DNA from: Clostridia bacterium
GTDB taxonomy: Bacteria > Bacillota > Clostridia > Oscillospirales > Acutalibacteraceae
DNA length: 6,003 bases
Reading direction: 5' to 3'
Assembly: GCA_017454565.1 (NCBI GenBank)
Contig: JAFTCS010000145.1
Location: 1 to 6,003, forward strand
Positions 5,722 to 6,003 of the stretch are shown here, piece after piece. The stretch's first letter is position 1. The number at the start of each line of letters is the position of its first letter. The notes below the pieces were generated by a model. The model saw only the letters and a list, made by a program, of their open reading frames with translations, ran no database searches and was not told the DNA's origin. The translations under genes were made by a program, and so were the position numbers.

Positions 5722-5796
5722 GGCAATACCGCATAAACACAGCTCCGGATAATTCTGACGTGATGCTGTCTTTGTGCCGTATTGCCTTATTTTTTT
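5722..5796 (+). terminator. Intrinsic terminator after the 74-aa protein gene
   Basis: GGCAATACCGCA (5722-5733) pairs with TGCCGTATTGCC (5775-5786) with a single C-C mismatch, followed by TTATTTTTTT (5787-5796). The 41-nt loop contains a smaller inner stem ACAGC (5739-5743) with GCTGT (5765-5769). It starts 18 nt after the stop codon. The long stem and T tract make terminator function very likely, although the large loop is unusual. Confidence 0.85.
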
Positions 5797-5843
5797 GATA
5801 ATTTTCCATGGTGTATATTACTGCACAAAATTTATTTCCGTGG

Positions 5844-5872
5844 TTGACATTTTGTATAATAAATAGTATTAT
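5844..5872 (+). promoter_or_regulatory. Sigma-A-type promoter of the right-edge gene
   Basis: TTGACA at 5844-5849 and TATTAT at 5867-5872 are spaced by 17 nt. Transcription would begin near 5879, leaving a leader of about 105 nt before the ATG at 5984. An 8-nt inverted repeat, TATAATAA (5855-5862) and TTATTATA (5882-5889), is centred on the -10 box and could be an operator, though the region is so AT-rich that chance is possible. Confidence 0.82.
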
Positions 5873-5931
5873 TATCATAAGTTATTATATACTTTTCCCA
5901 TTAATGGTCTCAACAATACATAGAAAAAACA

Positions 5932-5975
5932 CCTGACGTACAGATTTTAATTGTTTTCTCTGGCCAGACGACAGG
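5932..5975 (+). promoter_or_regulatory. Possible leader hairpin overlapping the ribosome binding site
   Basis: CCTGACGT (5932-5939) can pair with ACGACAGG (5968-5975) with one A-A mismatch. The 3' arm covers the first bases of the AGGAGGT ribosome site (5973-5979). Inside the loop lies most of a perfect 10-nt palindrome TCTGGCCAGA (5959-5968), whose last base competes for the stem. This could modulate translation, but the pairing is short and the idea is inference. Confidence 0.3.
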
Positions 5976-5983
5976 AGGTAAAA

Positions 5984-6003
5984 ATGAACAAAGAAGCAAG
6001 AGA
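5984..6003 (+). CDS. Start of an unidentified gene (first six codons)
   Basis: ATG at 5984 follows a strong AGGAGGT ribosome site (5973-5979) with a 4-nt gap, downstream of a clear promoter. The visible residues are MNKEAR, after which the window ends. The expression signals make the start credible, but six residues are far too few to name a product. It appears to be its own transcription unit, because a terminator precedes its promoter. Confidence 0.7.

Noticed and set aside
5642..5878. 78-aa minus-strand open frame downstream of the small-protein gene
   Set aside because: It crosses a terminator and a promoter on the opposite strand and has no supporting start signals.

Overview
The window looks like a chromosomal segment of a Gram-positive Clostridia bacterium, most likely a Ruminococcus-type member of the Oscillospiraceae. 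The evidence is the mreB-mreC-mreD-PBP2 gene order, strong AAAGGAGG-type Shine-Dalgarno sites, frequent TTG starts, TTGACA/TATAAT-type promoters, T-tracted intrinsic terminators, and GC-rich multi-hairpin intergenic repeats of a kind I associate with this group. The genus is inferred from these traits and was not tested.

Layout, all genes on the + strand. Positions 2-133 hold the C-terminal end of a dUTPase (dut), closed by an intrinsic terminator at 189-223. A long gene-free gap (224-658) follows. It contains repeat element A (332-438, four consecutive hairpins) and a structured stretch before mreB with interlocking inverted repeats. Positions 659-5070 hold the four-gene elongasome (Rod) operon: mreB, mreC, mreD and mrdA (class B penicillin-binding protein 2). 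MreB is the actin-like scaffold, MreC and MreD are its membrane partners, and PBP2 is the transpeptidase that cross-links lateral-wall peptidoglycan. All three genes after mreB appear to start with TTG. No rodA, radC or min genes lie in the window.

After mrdA there is no ordinary terminator. Instead, repeat element B (5128-5330) begins with the same 33-nt head as element A, in the same orientation, and continues as about 200 nt rich in hairpins. So related repeats bracket the operon. Next is a self-contained unit: a promoter (5413-5441), a 74-aa lysine-rich protein of unknown function with a glycine-rich tail (5479-5703), and a terminator (5722-5796). A further strong promoter (5844-5872) and a roughly 105-nt leader precede a gene of which only the first six codons are visible (5984-6003).

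The protein-coding core is conventional. The less ordinary material is intergenic: two structured repeats with compensatory base changes, a possible pseudoknot before mreB, serial TTG starts, the small standalone protein, and a leader that may mask its own ribosome binding site. I see no convincing new multi-gene system.
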